Shown: positions 1 to 9,176 of the stretch, piece after piece
Numbering within the stretch: position 1 is the stretch's first letter
Layout of the letters: every line of letters begins with the position of its first letter
Assembly: GCF_001949125.1 (NCBI RefSeq)
Contig: NZ_MSTI01000005.1
Span: forward strand, 1 to 64,000
Direction: 5' to 3'
Source of the DNA: Deinococcus marmoris
Lineage (GTDB): Bacteria > Deinococcota > Deinococci > Deinococcales > Deinococcaceae
Length of the DNA stretch: 64,000 nucleotides
Made by a program: the position numbers and the translations under genes
The notes under the pieces: model-generated
Seen by the model: the letters and a program-made list of their open reading frames with translations, nothing else
Database searches by the model: none
Told to the model about the DNA's origin: nothing

Positions 1-2
1 CC

Positions 3-311
3 GAGCGCACGGAATGGGTCGTGACCAACGACCCAGCTTTACAGACTGCGGACGACGTGCGCCAGACGCTCGTCGTCCGCTGGGCTGCCCTGGTCTTTCA
101 CCGCGAACTGAAGCAGATCACAGGGATTGAAGGCTGTCAGTGCCGTCTAGGACGATCTCAGCGCAATCATGTTGGCATAGCGATGCTGGTCTGGATTCGA
201 TTGGCCCAAGCTGCGCGAGAGGCAAAGAAGACGATATACGCACTGAAATTTGGCCTCCTCGACGAGTACATGCGTCAGCAACTTGCTAACCCATTTGTAA
301 GTTTCGCGTAA
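3..311 (+). CDS. Transposase, C-terminal part (cut by left window edge)
   Basis: The reading frame is already open at the window edge and runs 102 codons to a stop, so only the C-terminal part is visible. The segment RELKQITGIEGCQCR followed by RSQRNH resembles the last catalytic block of DDE transposases of the IS4/IS701 type, with the Glu of RELKQ as the likely third acidic residue. Such elements are common in Deinococcus. No terminal inverted repeat could be recognised in the 68 bases before the next gene. Whether the full element is intact cannot be judged from here. The internal GTG at position 21 need not be a real start. Confidence 0.7.
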   Translation, partial: ERTEWVVTNDPALQTADDVRQTLVVRWAALVFHRELKQITGIEGCQCRLGRSQRNHVGIAMLVWIRLAQAAREAKKTIYALKFGLLDEYMRQQLANPFVSFA

Positions 312-379
312 GCCCTAATCCTAAAAACCGAGCGCCTAGATGGGCAGGCCATTGGCGTAGCGCCGCCCGAACAATTGCG

Positions 380-927
380 TCACCCGGTTGAGCCGCGCCA
401 CCACCGGATCGTCACTTTCTGAATGGTCTGCTGGGGATGCTCGCCGTCCTCATCCTCCTCTTCGTAACACAATTCCAGGCCAATAAAGGGCCGTTGCGGG
501 GTCAGAATCAGCGCGGCGTGGGCCACCTGCCGCGTCCCTTCGTCCAGCTCTGTTTCCAGAATGTGGTACAGGCAGATTCCGGCCTGCTCGATCAGCCGGT
601 CCAGTTGCACGTCGCTCAGATTGGCGAGCAGCGGTTTCATGCGGCTCACGAATCCGGGCAGACTGGACCGCAGTATGGGACTTAGTTTGTCAGGCTGTTT
701 TAGCAACTCGGCCAGCCTGTAGTCGGTTTCCTCATCCAGTTGCAAATCATCAAACGTCGCTCCACGCATGGCCCGCCGCGTCAGGGTCAGGATGGCCGCC
801 TCTGCCTGTTCCTGCGTCTCATACAGGCCAGCGGGATTGACGCCCTCCAGATCGGTGGTGTAATCCTGATACCACTCGTCTGTGAACTGGGCCAGCTTGT
901 GAACCACAAGATAAGCGGGGCGAGCGG

Positions 928-931
<4 letters not shown>
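380..931 (-). CDS. Conserved hypothetical protein coupled to an Lrp-type regulator
   Basis: This 183-residue protein is not a family I recognise. Its GTG start overlaps the stop of the upstream regulator gene in a GTGA arrangement (928-931), so the two are almost certainly translationally coupled. The same frame stays open upstream to 1588, but that part lies antisense to nothing useful and reads through the regulator in another frame; coding character begins only at the GTG (VTARPAYLVVHK). The protein is predicted soluble and helical, with an acidic stretch (EEEDEDGEHP) near the C-terminus. The link to an amino-acid-responsive regulator suggests a role near amino acid metabolism, but this is inference. 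Confidence 0.75.
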
Positions 932-1416
<485 letters not shown>

Positions 1417-1422
1417 AACCAG

Positions 1423-1450
1423 AGTTTAGCACCGCAGTTGGCATATGCAA
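1423..1450 (-). promoter_or_regulatory. Leaderless promoter of the Lrp-type gene with overlapping palindrome
   Basis: Reading the minus strand, TTGCAT (1450-1445), a 16-base spacer and TAAACT (1428-1423) form a plausible sigma-A promoter, with the start codon only six bases after the -10. The -35 overlaps the near-palindrome TTGCATATGCCAA (1438-1450), a candidate operator for autoregulation. The box positions are read directly; the function is inferred. Confidence 0.5.
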
Positions 1451-1532
1451 GGTCAGGCGTGGCATTTGCCAGAGAAACGGCCACCTGACCCCACCAATCT
1501 GCTGGCCTGCGCGCCTTCCAATGGTGGGGGCA

Positions 1533-1567
1533 AAACGTGAAGAATAAAGGTCAAGCAATTCACGTTT
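1533..1567 (+). promoter_or_regulatory. Perfect 9-bp inverted repeat in the kamA leader
   Basis: AAACGTGAA (1533-1541) and TTCACGTTT (1559-1567) are exact reverse complements separated by 17 bases, and end nine bases before the kamA ribosome-binding site AGGAGG (1577-1582). It could be a regulator site for the divergent Lrp-type protein or an RNA hairpin in the leader. No loop or terminator feature decides between these. Confidence 0.5.
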
Positions 1568-1587
1568 CTCTCTCCCAGGAGGCTTCA

Positions 1588-3024
1588 ATGTCCCACGCCC
1601 CCCTACACCCGCAGGCCACGGTCCGCAGCCAGCAGATGCTGCCCCGTGGTCACCGTGCCCCCAAATGGGCCGATGTTCCCGACGAAAAGTGGTTTGACTG
1701 GAAATGGCAGCTCAAGAACCGCATCAACTCCGTTTCCGAACTGGAAGAGGTCATCCGCCTGACCGAGAGCGAACACGCCGGGGCCAGTGCTGAGGGCATC
1801 TTCCGGCTGGACATCACGCCGTATTTCGCCTCCCTCATGGACGCCGACGATCCCACCTGCCCGGTGCGCCGTCAGGTGATTCCCACGCACCACGAGTTAG
1901 AGCCGTTCATGTCCATGATGGAAGACTCGCTGGCCGAGGACAAGCACAGCCCCGTCCCTGGTCTGGTCCACCGCTACCCGGACCGCGTGCTGATGCTGGT
2001 GACGACGCAGTGCGCCAGCTATTGCCGCTACTGCACCCGCAGCCGCATCGTGGGCGATCCCACCGAAACGTTCAATCCCGCCGAGTACGAGGCGCAACTG
2101 AACTACCTGCGGAACACGCCCCAGGTACGCGACGTATTGCTGTCGGGCGGCGATCCGCTGACCCTCGCGCCCAAGGTGCTGGGCCGCCTGCTGGCCGAAC
2201 TCCGCAAGATCGAGCATATCGAGATCATCCGCATCGGCACGCGCGTTCCGGTGTTCATGCCCATGCGCGTGACCGAGGAACTGTGCGACGTGCTGGCCGA
2301 GAATCACCCGCTGTGGATGAACATTCATGTCAACCACCCCAAGGAAATCACCCCCGAGGTGGCCGACGCCTGTGATCGCCTGACTCGTGCGGGCATCCCG
2401 CTGGGCAACCAGAGCGTGCTGCTGCGCGGCATCAATGACCATCCGGTCATCATGCAGAAGCTGCTGCGCGAGCTGGTCAAGATTCGCGTGCGCCCGTACT
2501 ACATCTACCAGTGCGATCTCGTTCACGGCGCGGGCCATCTGCGGACCACCGTCAGCAAGGGGCTGGAGATCATGGAAAGCCTGCGCGGGCATACCTCCGG
2601 CTACAGCATTCCTACCTATGTGGTGGACGCGCCTGGCGGCGGCGGCAAGATTCCAGTTGCGCCCAATTACGTGCTGAGCCACAGCCCCGATAAGCTGATT
2701 CTGCGGAACTTCGAGGGCTATATCGCCGCGTACACCGAACCTACCGATTATGTGGGGCCGGACATGATGGTTCCTGATGACTGGGAGCGCAAGGAACCCG
2801 GTCAGAGCGGCATCTACGGGTTGATGCAGGGAGAGCGCATCTCCATTGAGCCTGCCGGATTCAGCGACACGCACCACCGCCCCGGCGGGGTCAGCCACCG
2901 CCTGAACAGCCGCGAGGACAAGTGGACAGCGTATGGCGTGGGCGCACCGAACCCCGCCAGCGTCAGCGACACCTCGCCAGACGGCAAAGTGAATGTGCCG
3001 ATTCCGGTGCATAGCGGGGATTAG
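1588..3024 (+). CDS. kamA: Lysine 2,3-aminomutase (radical SAM, KamA family)
   Basis: Converts L-lysine to L-beta-lysine using S-adenosylmethionine, a 4Fe-4S cluster and pyridoxal phosphate. The radical SAM motif CxxxCxxC is C142-C146-C149 (CASYCRYC), and the PLP lysine is expected at about K354 in APGGGGKIPV. The N-terminal segment WFDWKWQLKNRI is typical of the family. At 478 residues it is longer than the clostridial enzyme, with a polar C-terminal tail. The start at ATG 1588 is chosen because AGGAGG (1577-1582) lies five bases upstream; the in-frame GTG at 1537 lacks a binding site. A class III aminotransferase follows, so a lysine or beta-lysine pathway is likely. EF-P-modifying EpmB is a shorter relative and less likely. 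Confidence 0.92.
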   Translation: MSHAPLHPQATVRSQQMLPRGHRAPKWADVPDEKWFDWKWQLKNRINSVSELEEVIRLTESEHAGASAEGIFRLDITPYFASLMDADDPTCPVRRQVIPTHHELEPFMSMMEDSLAEDKHSPVPGLVHRYPDRVLMLVTTQCASYCRYCTRSRIVGDPTETFNPAEYEAQLNYLRNTPQVRDVLLSGGDPLTLAPKVLGRLLAELRKIEHIEIIRIGTRVPVFMPMRVTEELCDVLAENHPLWMNIHVNHPKEITPEVADACDRLTRAGIPLGNQSVLLRGINDHPVIMQKLLRELVKIRVRPYYIYQCDLVHGAGHLRTTVSKGLEIMESLRGHTSGYSIPTYVVDAPGGGGKIPVAPNYVLSHSPDKLILRNFEGYIAAYTEPTDYVGPDMMVPDDWERKEPGQSGIYGLMQGERISIEPAGFSDTHHRPGGVSHRLNSREDKWTAYGVGAPNPASVSDTSPDGKVNVPIPVHSGD

Positions 3025-3040
3025 GGCGGCTTTGCCGCTG

Positions 3041-3524
3041 TCTAAGGGTCAAGGGTCTAAGGGCTAGAGGCCAGAGATTAGGAGCTGGGGACTGGGCCGA
3101 GGCGTTTGATCAGGGTCATAAGTTTGGCGGAGAGGGTTCTGGCTTGCTGGCGCAGAATGTTGAGACTTTCAGCGTCAAGGTAGTTGAGGCGATGGGCGAT
3201 CTGAGAGGCGCTGACGACTTCAAACAGGGAGCCGCGCGAGATCATCAGAAATCGGATGAATTCGCGGTCTGTGCCTCGCCCTCTTCCCTCAGCGATATTC
3301 AGCGAAACCGATACAGCCGCACGCCGCATCTGGTTGGTCAGGCCGAAGCGCTCATGATCTGGAAACCTCTCGGACAGGCGATAAACCTCGGCAGCAAAAT
3401 CAAGCGCTAGCGAATACACCCCCAGCCCCTCAAACGGAAAATATGTCTCGTCCATCTCCGAACCTTACCCTTCTGGCAAGCCCCCAGTCTTTCCCTTAGA
3501 ACCTCAGACTCTTAGACCCTTAGA
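3041..3524 (-). mobile_element. Intervening-sequence-like cassette with inverted-repeat ends
   Basis: TCTAAGGGTC (3041-3050) at the left is exactly matched by the reverse complement GACCCTTAGA (3515-3524) at the right. Further imperfect matches follow inward (AAGGGTCTAAGGG at left; TTCCCTTAGAACC and CCCCCAGTC at right, against GGGGACTGGG at left). Between them lies only the four-helix-bundle gene. The cassette ends six bases before the ribosome-binding site of the aminotransferase. It looks like a small inserted unit of about 484 bp between kamA and its likely partner gene. The ends are read directly; mobility is inference. Confidence 0.5.
3078..3455 (-). CDS. Four-helix bundle protein (23S rRNA intervening-sequence family)
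   Basis: The 125-residue protein has the family hallmarks: an N-terminal aromatic and acidic start, RFPDHERFGLTNQMRRAAVS, SLNIAEGRGRG, and EFIRFLMISRGSLFEV. These match the four-helix bundle proteins first found in intervening sequences of 23S rRNA and related to the Avd accessory protein of diversity-generating retroelements. Members form pentamers with basic surfaces; their cellular role is not settled. It is antisense to the flanking genes and enclosed by inverted repeats. No reverse transcriptase or variable repeat is nearby, so this is an orphan copy. Confidence 0.88.
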   Translation of the reverse strand: MDETYFPFEGLGVYSLALDFAAEVYRLSERFPDHERFGLTNQMRRAAVSVSLNIAEGRGRGTDREFIRFLMISRGSLFEVVSASQIAHRLNYLDAESLNILRQQARTLSAKLMTLIKRLGPVPSS

Positions 3525-3541
3525 TGTCCAAAGGAGCCACC

Positions 3542-4936
3542 ATGACCACTGCCACCAAAGCCCGCCAACCCATCCTTAAAACCTCCCTCCCTGGCCCCAA
3601 GACCAAGGCCATCATGGAGCGCGACGCCCACCACCTCTCCACGTCCTACGTGCGCCCGTACCCCTTCGTGCCGGATCACGGCGAGGGCGTGTGGCTCAGT
3701 GACCCGGACGGCAACACCATGCTTGATTTCTTCGCGGGCATCGCCGTGTCCACCACCGGCCACGCCCACCCGCATGTGGTCAAGGCCGTGCAGGAGCAGG
3801 TCACCAAATTCACGCATGTCTGCCTGAGCGACTACCCGCAGGAAATTACCACCAGTCTGGCCGAGCGGCTGGTCAAGCATGTGGAGCGGCCCCTGCCCGA
3901 TGGAAGTACAGAGAAGTGGCGCGTCTTCTTCGGCAACTCCGGTGCGGAGGCCGTGGAGGCTGCCGTCAAGCTGGCGCGCAACCACACCGGACGGGCGCAC
4001 ATCATCTCCACGATGGGTAGCTTTCACGGGCGCACCTACGGCGCGATCACGCTGACTGGCAGCAAGACCAAGTACAAGCGCGGCTTTGGCCCGCTGCTGC
4101 CCGGCGTGTCACATGTGCCGTATCCCAACCCCTTCCGCCCGCCGCTGGGGTCCACCCCCGAAGCCTGCGGTCAGGCCGTGCTGAACCACATCCGCGAGCT
4201 GTTCGTGGGCGTCATTCCCGCCGATGAAGTGGCCGCGATCATCGTGGAACCCATGCAGGGCGAGGGCGGCTACATCGTGCCGCCCGCCGATTTCCTGCCC
4301 GGCTTACGGGCGCTGTGCGACGAACACGGCATCATGCTCATTTACGATGAGGTTCAGGCCGGAATGGGCCGCACCGGGAAGATGTTCTCGTACCAGCACT
4401 TTGGCATTTACGGCGAGGTTCAGCCCGACATGATCACGGTGGCGAAGGGGATTGCTTCGGGCATGCCCATTTCCGCGCTGCTGGCGAAGGAGTCGGTCAT
4501 GACCTGGCCCATCGGCTCTCATGGCAGCACCTACGGCGGCAACCCGGTGGCAGCGGCGGCGGCCCACGCCACCCTGGACCTGATTGAAGGTGTGGTCAAG
4601 CACCCCGGCTGCGGCGAGAGCCTGATGAAGAACGCCGCCGACGTGGGCGCTTACCTGCTGTCCGAATTGAAGGCCATGCAAGCCGAATTTCCCTTCATGG
4701 GCGATGTGCGCGGCGAGGGTTTGTTCATCGGAATAGAGTTTGTTAAGCCCGATGGCAGCCCGGACGGAAAGCTGCGGGACCGCGCCAGCACTGCCATTTT
4801 TGAGCGCGGCTTGCTGAATCTGGACTGTGGCGAGGCCGTGATCCGCGTCAGCCCGCCCCTGATCCTGACCCGTGAGGACGCGGAGACCGGACTGGAAATT
4901 ATGCGGGAGGCTTTGCGGGGTCTGGCCCAGACATAA
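3542..4936 (+). CDS. Class III PLP-dependent aminotransferase (acetylornithine/GABA transaminase-like)
   Basis: Transfers an omega- or alpha-amino group to a keto acid with pyridoxal phosphate; the substrate cannot be read from the sequence. The PLP-phosphate region GNSGAEAVEAAVKLAR, the Asp of LIYDEVQAGMGRTG and the Schiff-base lysine K302 in ITVAKGIASG are all present over 464 residues. The start at ATG 3542 is set by AAGGAG (3531-3536); an in-frame ATG at 3524 lies inside the cassette end and has no binding site. The kamA neighbourhood suggests lysine, beta-lysine or a related diamine as substrate. Ordinary acetylornithine transaminases (ArgD) are shorter, about 400 residues. Confidence 0.88.
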   Translation: MTTATKARQPILKTSLPGPKTKAIMERDAHHLSTSYVRPYPFVPDHGEGVWLSDPDGNTMLDFFAGIAVSTTGHAHPHVVKAVQEQVTKFTHVCLSDYPQEITTSLAERLVKHVERPLPDGSTEKWRVFFGNSGAEAVEAAVKLARNHTGRAHIISTMGSFHGRTYGAITLTGSKTKYKRGFGPLLPGVSHVPYPNPFRPPLGSTPEACGQAVLNHIRELFVGVIPADEVAAIIVEPMQGEGGYIVPPADFLPGLRALCDEHGIMLIYDEVQAGMGRTGKMFSYQHFGIYGEVQPDMITVAKGIASGMPISALLAKESVMTWPIGSHGSTYGGNPVAAAAAHATLDLIEGVVKHPGCGESLMKNAADVGAYLLSELKAMQAEFPFMGDVRGEGLFIGIEFVKPDGSPDGKLRDRASTAIFERGLLNLDCGEAVIRVSPPLILTREDAETGLEIMREALRGLAQT

Positions 4937-4969
4937 ACCACTGGTTCAGGCCGAACTGACCTGAGCCAC

Positions 4970-5017
4970 CAGCAGATTCCACCCATCTTGCGAGCGACGG
5001 GTGGAATCTGCTGTTTT
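4970..5017 (+). terminator. Intrinsic terminator after the aminotransferase
   Basis: A 15-bp perfect stem, CAGCAGATTCCACCC (4970-4984) with GGGTGGAATCTGCTG (4999-5013), has a 14-base loop and is followed by TTTT. It lies between convergent genes and directly abuts the stop of the RraA-like gene, so it may also shape the 3' end of that message. Confidence 0.8.
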
Positions 5018-5501
5018 ACCTGTCCGCTGCTGGGGCCAGCACGCAAATCCCGTCCTCGTCGGCATGAATCATGTCGCCGGGCCGCACCGTTACGCCCGCG
5101 AAGTTCAGCACTACATCCCGCTCGCCCACGTCTGCCTTGCCGCTGCGGCGGGGATGGGCGGCCAGCGCCCGGATGCCGATGGGCATGGTGCAGAGCTGCG
5201 CCGTGTCGCGCACACAGCCGTGGACGATGATGCCTGCCCAGCCGTTTTCCACGCCCAGCCCGGCCAGTTGATCGCCCACCAGCGCGCAGTTCAGACTGCC
5301 GCCGCCGTCCACCACCAGCACGCGGCCCTCGCCCGGCGTTTCCAGCGTGGCGCGCACGGGCGTGTTGTTCTCGTAGACACGTAGGGTGAAGGCGGGACCG
5401 CTGAACTGCGCCTGCCCTCCAAAGTTCTGGAATAGAGGTGCAAAGACCTGTGCTTCCGGGTGGGCGTCGCACAGGTCAGAGGTGGGGGTCAAGGGGGTCA
5501 T
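5016..5501 (-). CDS. RraA family protein (RNase E inhibitor-like / HMG aldolase-like)
   Basis: The 161-residue protein fits the RraA fold: TSDLCDAHPEAQVF at the N-terminus, VVDGGGSLNCALVGDQLA in the middle, then GIIVHGCVRDT and GDMIHADEDGICVL. Bacterial members either inhibit RNase E (RraA) or act as 4-hydroxy-4-methyl-2-oxoglutarate aldolase or oxaloacetate decarboxylase with a divalent metal. The GDMIHADEDG block and the GCVRD motif contain the usual metal and substrate residues, so an enzymatic role is possible. Sequence alone cannot choose between the two roles. Confidence 0.88.
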   Translation of the reverse strand: MTPLTPTSDLCDAHPEAQVFAPLFQNFGGQAQFSGPAFTLRVYENNTPVRATLETPGEGRVLVVDGGGSLNCALVGDQLAGLGVENGWAGIIVHGCVRDTAQLCTMPIGIRALAAHPRRSGKADVGERDVVLNFAGVTVRPGDMIHADEDGICVLAPAADR

Positions 5502-5536
5502 GCTGTATTGAACCCGTTGAGAGGGCCGGAAGGCGG

Positions 5537-6667
5537 TTACTGCTCCGGGGACGCCCCCAGCGCCGGACTCGCCGCGTGCGTGTGGGCGTAGTGAATGCGC
5601 CCGTCGTGGCCGCTCAGGAAGCCGCCGTCATAGCCGCGCCGCCACGCCATCAGTTCGGCCAGGATGCTCAGGGCCACTTCCTCCGGGGCTTCTGCACCCA
5701 GGCGCAGACCCACGGGCGCACGCAGGCGGGAGAGCTGAGTGTCGCCGAACGTCACGCCTTCGGCCTCCAACTCATCCAGCAGACCCTGGGCGCGGCTCAG
5801 CGGTCCCAGGACACCCACGTAAGGTGCGCCAGAGTTCAGTGCGTGCTGAAAGCAGATGCGGTCCCGGTCCAGATGGTGGTTCATGATCAGCAGGCTGGCG
5901 CGAGCGGGCGGCGTGAACTGCTCCAATTCCTCCGGTGCGAGGTCATGCAGGATCGCTCCCGGAAATCGCCCTGGCGTCAGGTAAGCGCCGCGTGGGTCAA
6001 TGACATGCACTTCGTAGCCCAGACCGTGCGCCCCACGCGCCAGCGGCATGGCATCATGGCCCGCGCCGTACAGCACCAGCACCGGCGGTGGCGTGCTGAT
6101 GTCAATGAAGAGAGGTGTACCGTCTGGCGCGGCCAGCGTGACGGCGCGAGGTTCTAACTGGCTCAGGCGTTCCTGCGCGGCCTGAACGGCAAAATCCCGT
6201 AGCTGGGCGGGGGAGAGGTGGCCCTGGGTTTCCCCGTCCGCCGTGATCAGCAGGCGGCCCTCGCCCCTGAGCGGCACGGCCAGCGCCGCCAGTTCCCCCT
6301 TTTCCAGCGCCGCAAGCCACGCGCCCATCACGGGGTCATCCCCATCCACCCGCTCCACGCGCACGTCCACGCTGCCGCCGCAGCCGATGCCCAGGCCCCA
6401 GGTGGCGTCCTCGGACAGATCGTAATGGGTGATGGCAGGCGTACCGCTGCGGATCACTTCCAGCGCCACCTCCACCACTTCCGCCTCCAGGCAGCCACCG
6501 GAGAGCATGCAGATCTGTGCGCCGTCGTCCAGCACCAGCATCCGTGTTCCCTCGCGGCGGTAGGCGCTGCCCTGCACTCCCACGACGGTGGCGAGGGCGG
6601 CGCGTTGGCCTCTGGCGGTAGCAGCGTTCAGGGCGTCCAGCAGGGCGCGGGTTTCGGCGGCGTTCAT
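5537..6667 (-). CDS. XdhC/CoxI family protein (molybdenum cofactor insertion)
   Basis: XdhC proteins bind molybdenum cofactor, promote its sulfuration and deliver it to xanthine dehydrogenase-type enzymes. The N-terminal XdhC_CoxI domain carries GSAYRREGTRMLV, MLSGGCLEAEV and GIGCGGSVDV with conserved cysteines. The C-terminal part, from about residue 200, is Rossmann-like (VLYGAGHDAMPLARG). It overlaps the downstream transporter gene by four bases, so the two are coupled. No xanthine dehydrogenase subunits are in this window, so the client enzyme must lie elsewhere. Confidence 0.87.
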   Translation of the reverse strand: MNAAETRALLDALNAATARGQRAALATVVGVQGSAYRREGTRMLVLDDGAQICMLSGGCLEAEVVEVALEVIRSGTPAITHYDLSEDATWGLGIGCGGSVDVRVERVDGDDPVMGAWLAALEKGELAALAVPLRGEGRLLITADGETQGHLSPAQLRDFAVQAAQERLSQLEPRAVTLAAPDGTPLFIDISTPPPVLVLYGAGHDAMPLARGAHGLGYEVHVIDPRGAYLTPGRFPGAILHDLAPEELEQFTPPARASLLIMNHHLDRDRICFQHALNSGAPYVGVLGPLSRAQGLLDELEAEGVTFGDTQLSRLRAPVGLRLGAEAPEEVALSILAELMAWRRGYDGGFLSGHDGRIHYAHTHAASPALGASPEQ

Positions 6668-7878
6668 GCAGGTTTACCAGAAGGCGCAGCCGATTTTCCG
6701 GCCCGCCACGCGCTGAACAGCGGCAGCAGGGCCAGCACGGCGCAGGTGTAGGCCAGCGTCGGGAAGCCTGAGCGGGCGATCAGGAAACCGCCCAGCAGTG
6801 TCCCCGCCCCTGCCGTGATGTACCCCAGGCCATCGGTGACGCCCTGCACGGCGGGAAAGTGGGTCAGTGCCTTGCTGCCCGACACGAAGGCCAGGTTCCA
6901 GCCCAGCCCCAGCAGGAACATGCTCAGGCCCAGCGCCCCGGTCCCCGGCTGCGCTGCGGTCAGGGCCGCCGCACACAGCAGCACCGCGCCGCCCACGTAG
7001 CCCACGCGCACGCCCAGGCGGTCAATCAGTGGCCCAGTCAGCCAGCCGAAGCCGAACATGCCCAGAATGTGTCCGCTGATCAGCGCGGCAATACTGGTGT
7101 GGTCCATGCCCATGTTGTGCGCCCGCAGCGGCGTGAGACTCATCAGCGTGACCATCAGGCCCTGTGCGGTGGCCAGCGCCAGCGCGGTGCTGCGAACGCC
7201 GGGAACGCGGAACGCCTCCGAAAAGGAGGGGGTCTTGCGGGTGGCCCCGGCGACTGTTGCCGCGACTGGCTCGCGCACTGGTGTCCAGAACAGCATCAGC
7301 AGCGCGGCCACGCCCAGCAGACTGCCGCCCACCAGCCAGCCGACGATCTCCGGGGTGGTTCCAAAGGTAACGGCCAGCCGCTCGATGGGGTGAGAGAAGC
7401 CGGTCATCAGGAACGATCCCAGCACGCTCATCAGCATCAACGCGCCCAGGGCCGTGCCGCGCCGGTTGTCCGGCACGCTCTCGGCGGCGGCGTAGCGGGC
7501 CTGCTGGTAGCCGCCCTGCGCCGCGCCCATCATGGACGCGCCCACCAGAAACAGAGGCGTGAGGCCCAGTTTGCCCCCAAAAAAGCCCAGCACCGCGCCC
7601 AGCGTGCCCAGCGCGAAGGCCAGCCCCAGCCCCAGCCTGCGCCCCGAACGCAGCATCAGCGCCCCGAAGAACCCCGCCGACAGCGCCGCCGACACGCTGA
7701 TCAGCGTGCTGGGCAGACCCGACAGACTGCCGAAGCCCAGCGTCCCCATGATGATGCTTGCCAGGATGGTGCTGACGGTGGTGGCCCCGGTGGCCAGCGC
7801 CTGCGCGGCGTACAGCGGCACCAGACGGCCCAGTTCAATGCGGGATATTTGCTGGGGTGCGGGGGCAGCTTTACTCAT
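6664..7878 (-). CDS. MFS transporter
   Basis: The 404-residue protein is very hydrophobic, with about twelve predicted membrane segments and a central break near residues 205-225 rich in charged residues (REPVAATVAGATRKTP). The loop between helices 2 and 3 (LRSGRRLGLG) resembles the MFS signature. It sits upstream of the XdhC-like gene: the last four bases of this gene (6664-6667) overlap the start of that one. The substrate is unknown; the partner gene makes a purine or other molybdoenzyme substrate conceivable, but this is only a guess. Confidence 0.88.
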   Translation of the reverse strand: MSKAAPAPQQISRIELGRLVPLYAAQALATGATTVSTILASIIMGTLGFGSLSGLPSTLISVSAALSAGFFGALMLRSGRRLGLGLAFALGTLGAVLGFFGGKLGLTPLFLVGASMMGAAQGGYQQARYAAAESVPDNRRGTALGALMLMSVLGSFLMTGFSHPIERLAVTFGTTPEIVGWLVGGSLLGVAALLMLFWTPVREPVAATVAGATRKTPSFSEAFRVPGVRSTALALATAQGLMVTLMSLTPLRAHNMGMDHTSIAALISGHILGMFGFGWLTGPLIDRLGVRVGYVGGAVLLCAAALTAAQPGTGALGLSMFLLGLGWNLAFVSGSKALTHFPAVQGVTDGLGYITAGAGTLLGGFLIARSGFPTLAYTCAVLALLPLFSAWRAGKSAAPSGKPA

Positions 7879-7911
7879 GGCGAGGGCTACACAGAGACGA
7901 AGGGAAGATGC

Positions 7912-8355
7912 TCATCCCTCCCCTTGCGCCCGCCAGCGCTCGGTGACTGCTTCCTGAAGGTAGGTGGCGGCGTCCCCGGTATTCGCCCCCGGTGTAAAGA
8001 CCTGACCCACGCCCAGTTCCTTCAGCTTGGGCAGGTCCTGATCAGGGATGATGCCGCCGCCGAACACGATGATGTCGGTGGCATCTTTTTCCTTCAGCAG
8101 CGCCATCACGTCGCGGAAGTAGTGCATGTGCGCCCCCGAAAGCACGCTGAGGCCAATCGCATCCACATCCTCCTGCACGGCGGCGTTGACAATCATCTCG
8201 GCGGTCTGGCGCAGCCCCGTGTAAATCACTTCCATCCCGGCGTCGCGCAGGGCGCGGGCCACCACTTTCGCGCCCCGGTCATGGCCATCCATGCCCGGCT
8301 TGGCGATCAGCACCCGTATCCGGCGGTCTGACATTTCACTCTTGTTGTGGTCCAT
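7912..8355 (-). CDS. Free-standing cobalamin-binding protein (methylmalonyl-CoA mutase C-terminal domain type)
   Basis: The protein is only the B12-binding Rossmann domain of methylmalonyl-CoA mutase-type enzymes (147 residues). The base-off cobalamin signature is complete: DxHxxG as DGHDRG near residues 21-26, SxL in LSVLSGAH and the GG of VFGGGIIP. In several bacteria and archaea this domain is encoded apart from the large catalytic subunit. No large subunit lies in the window, so the partner is elsewhere. AGGAGG five bases before ATG 8355 supports this start over the in-frame ATG seven codons later. Catalysis needs the partner; alone it is a cofactor carrier. Confidence 0.92.
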   Translation of the reverse strand: MDHNKSEMSDRRIRVLIAKPGMDGHDRGAKVVARALRDAGMEVIYTGLRQTAEMIVNAAVQEDVDAIGLSVLSGAHMHYFRDVMALLKEKDATDIIVFGGGIIPDQDLPKLKELGVGQVFTPGANTGDAATYLQEAVTERWRAQGEG

Positions 8356-8537
8356 ACGGGCCTCCTAACGGGCGTTTGTTTTGATTCTAGGGCATTGGCT
8401 GGTGGGCGGCGGTGTGGTGGACGCGTGGAGTGTGCCGTGTGAGGTGCCGCTGTCCCGCTCTGAAAGACCTTTTTGCGGCCAGTTGTCCTGAAGTCCTGCC
8501 CCCGGCATCAGTCCGCACCCTGTACACTGCCCAGTTG

Positions 8538-9173
8538 ATGATCGTGACCATTGACGGCGTGGCGGCCAGCGGCAAATCCAGCGTGTCGGGGGGCGTGGCG
8601 CGGGCGCTGGGCGTGCCGTATGTCAGCAGCGGCCTGCTGTACCGCGCCGCGACATTGCTGGGCTTAGAGGCCGGGCTGGACCTGCACGACGCTCCCGCGC
8701 TGCTGGCCCATTTGCAAACCCATCCGTTGCGTCTGGAACCGCTGGCAGAGGGCAACCGCGTGTGGCAGGACGGGCGCGAGTTGACGGACGAACTGCACTC
8801 CACCCGCGTGGACCGGGGCGTCAGCGTGGTGGCCGTGCTGCCCGAGGTGCGGGCGTGGGTGGACGCCCAGCTCCGCGCCCTGCCGTCCCCCTTCGTGGCC
8901 GAGGGCCGGGATATGGGAACGAACGTGTTTCCCCGTGCCGGGGCCAAGTTCTACCTGACCGCCAGCCCCCACATCCGTGCCCAGCGCCGCGCCCAGGAGC
9001 GCCCGGAGGATGTCCCTGCCATTGAGGCCGCCCTGATCCGCCGTGACGAGCTGGACCGCGTGCAGAGCGCGCCTGCCCTCGACGCGGTGGTCATCGACAC
9101 CGGCCCGCTGACCCTGGACGGCGTAATCCAGACCATTCTGGCGCAGTTGCCCGAGCAAGTGACTTCCGCATAA
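8538..9173 (+). CDS. cmk: Cytidylate kinase
   Basis: Phosphorylates CMP and dCMP with ATP in pyrimidine salvage and nucleotide supply. The N-terminal P-loop is GVAASGKSS, followed by [14 protein letters not shown], and [12 protein letters not shown] matches the GRDxGT nucleotide-binding block; [11 protein letters not shown] is the lid region. At 211 residues it is close to the usual 220. The start at ATG 8538 puts MIVTIDG at the N-terminus, the normal beginning of the family; the longer frame from 8412 adds an unconvincing leader. TACACT (8523-8528) nine bases upstream could be a -10 box. plsC follows after three bases. Confidence 0.93.
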   Translation: MIVTIDGVAASGKSSVSGGVARALGVPYVSSGLLYRAATLLGLEAGLDLHDAPALLAHLQTHPLRLEPLAEGNRVWQDGRELTDELHSTRVDRGVSVVAVLPEVRAWVDAQLRALPSPFVAEGRDMGTNVFPRAGAKFYLTASPHIRAQRRAQERPEDVPAIEAALIRRDELDRVQSAPALDAVVIDTGPLTLDGVIQTILAQLPEQVTSA

Positions 9174-9176
9174 TCC

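Noticed and set aside
3041..3524. Diversity-generating retroelement
   Set aside because: The four-helix protein is Avd-like, but there is no reverse transcriptase, template repeat or variable repeat nearby.
6859..8331. A 490-codon plus-strand frame
   Set aside because: It is antisense to the MFS transporter and B12-binding genes; Gln/His/Arg-rich with no motif.
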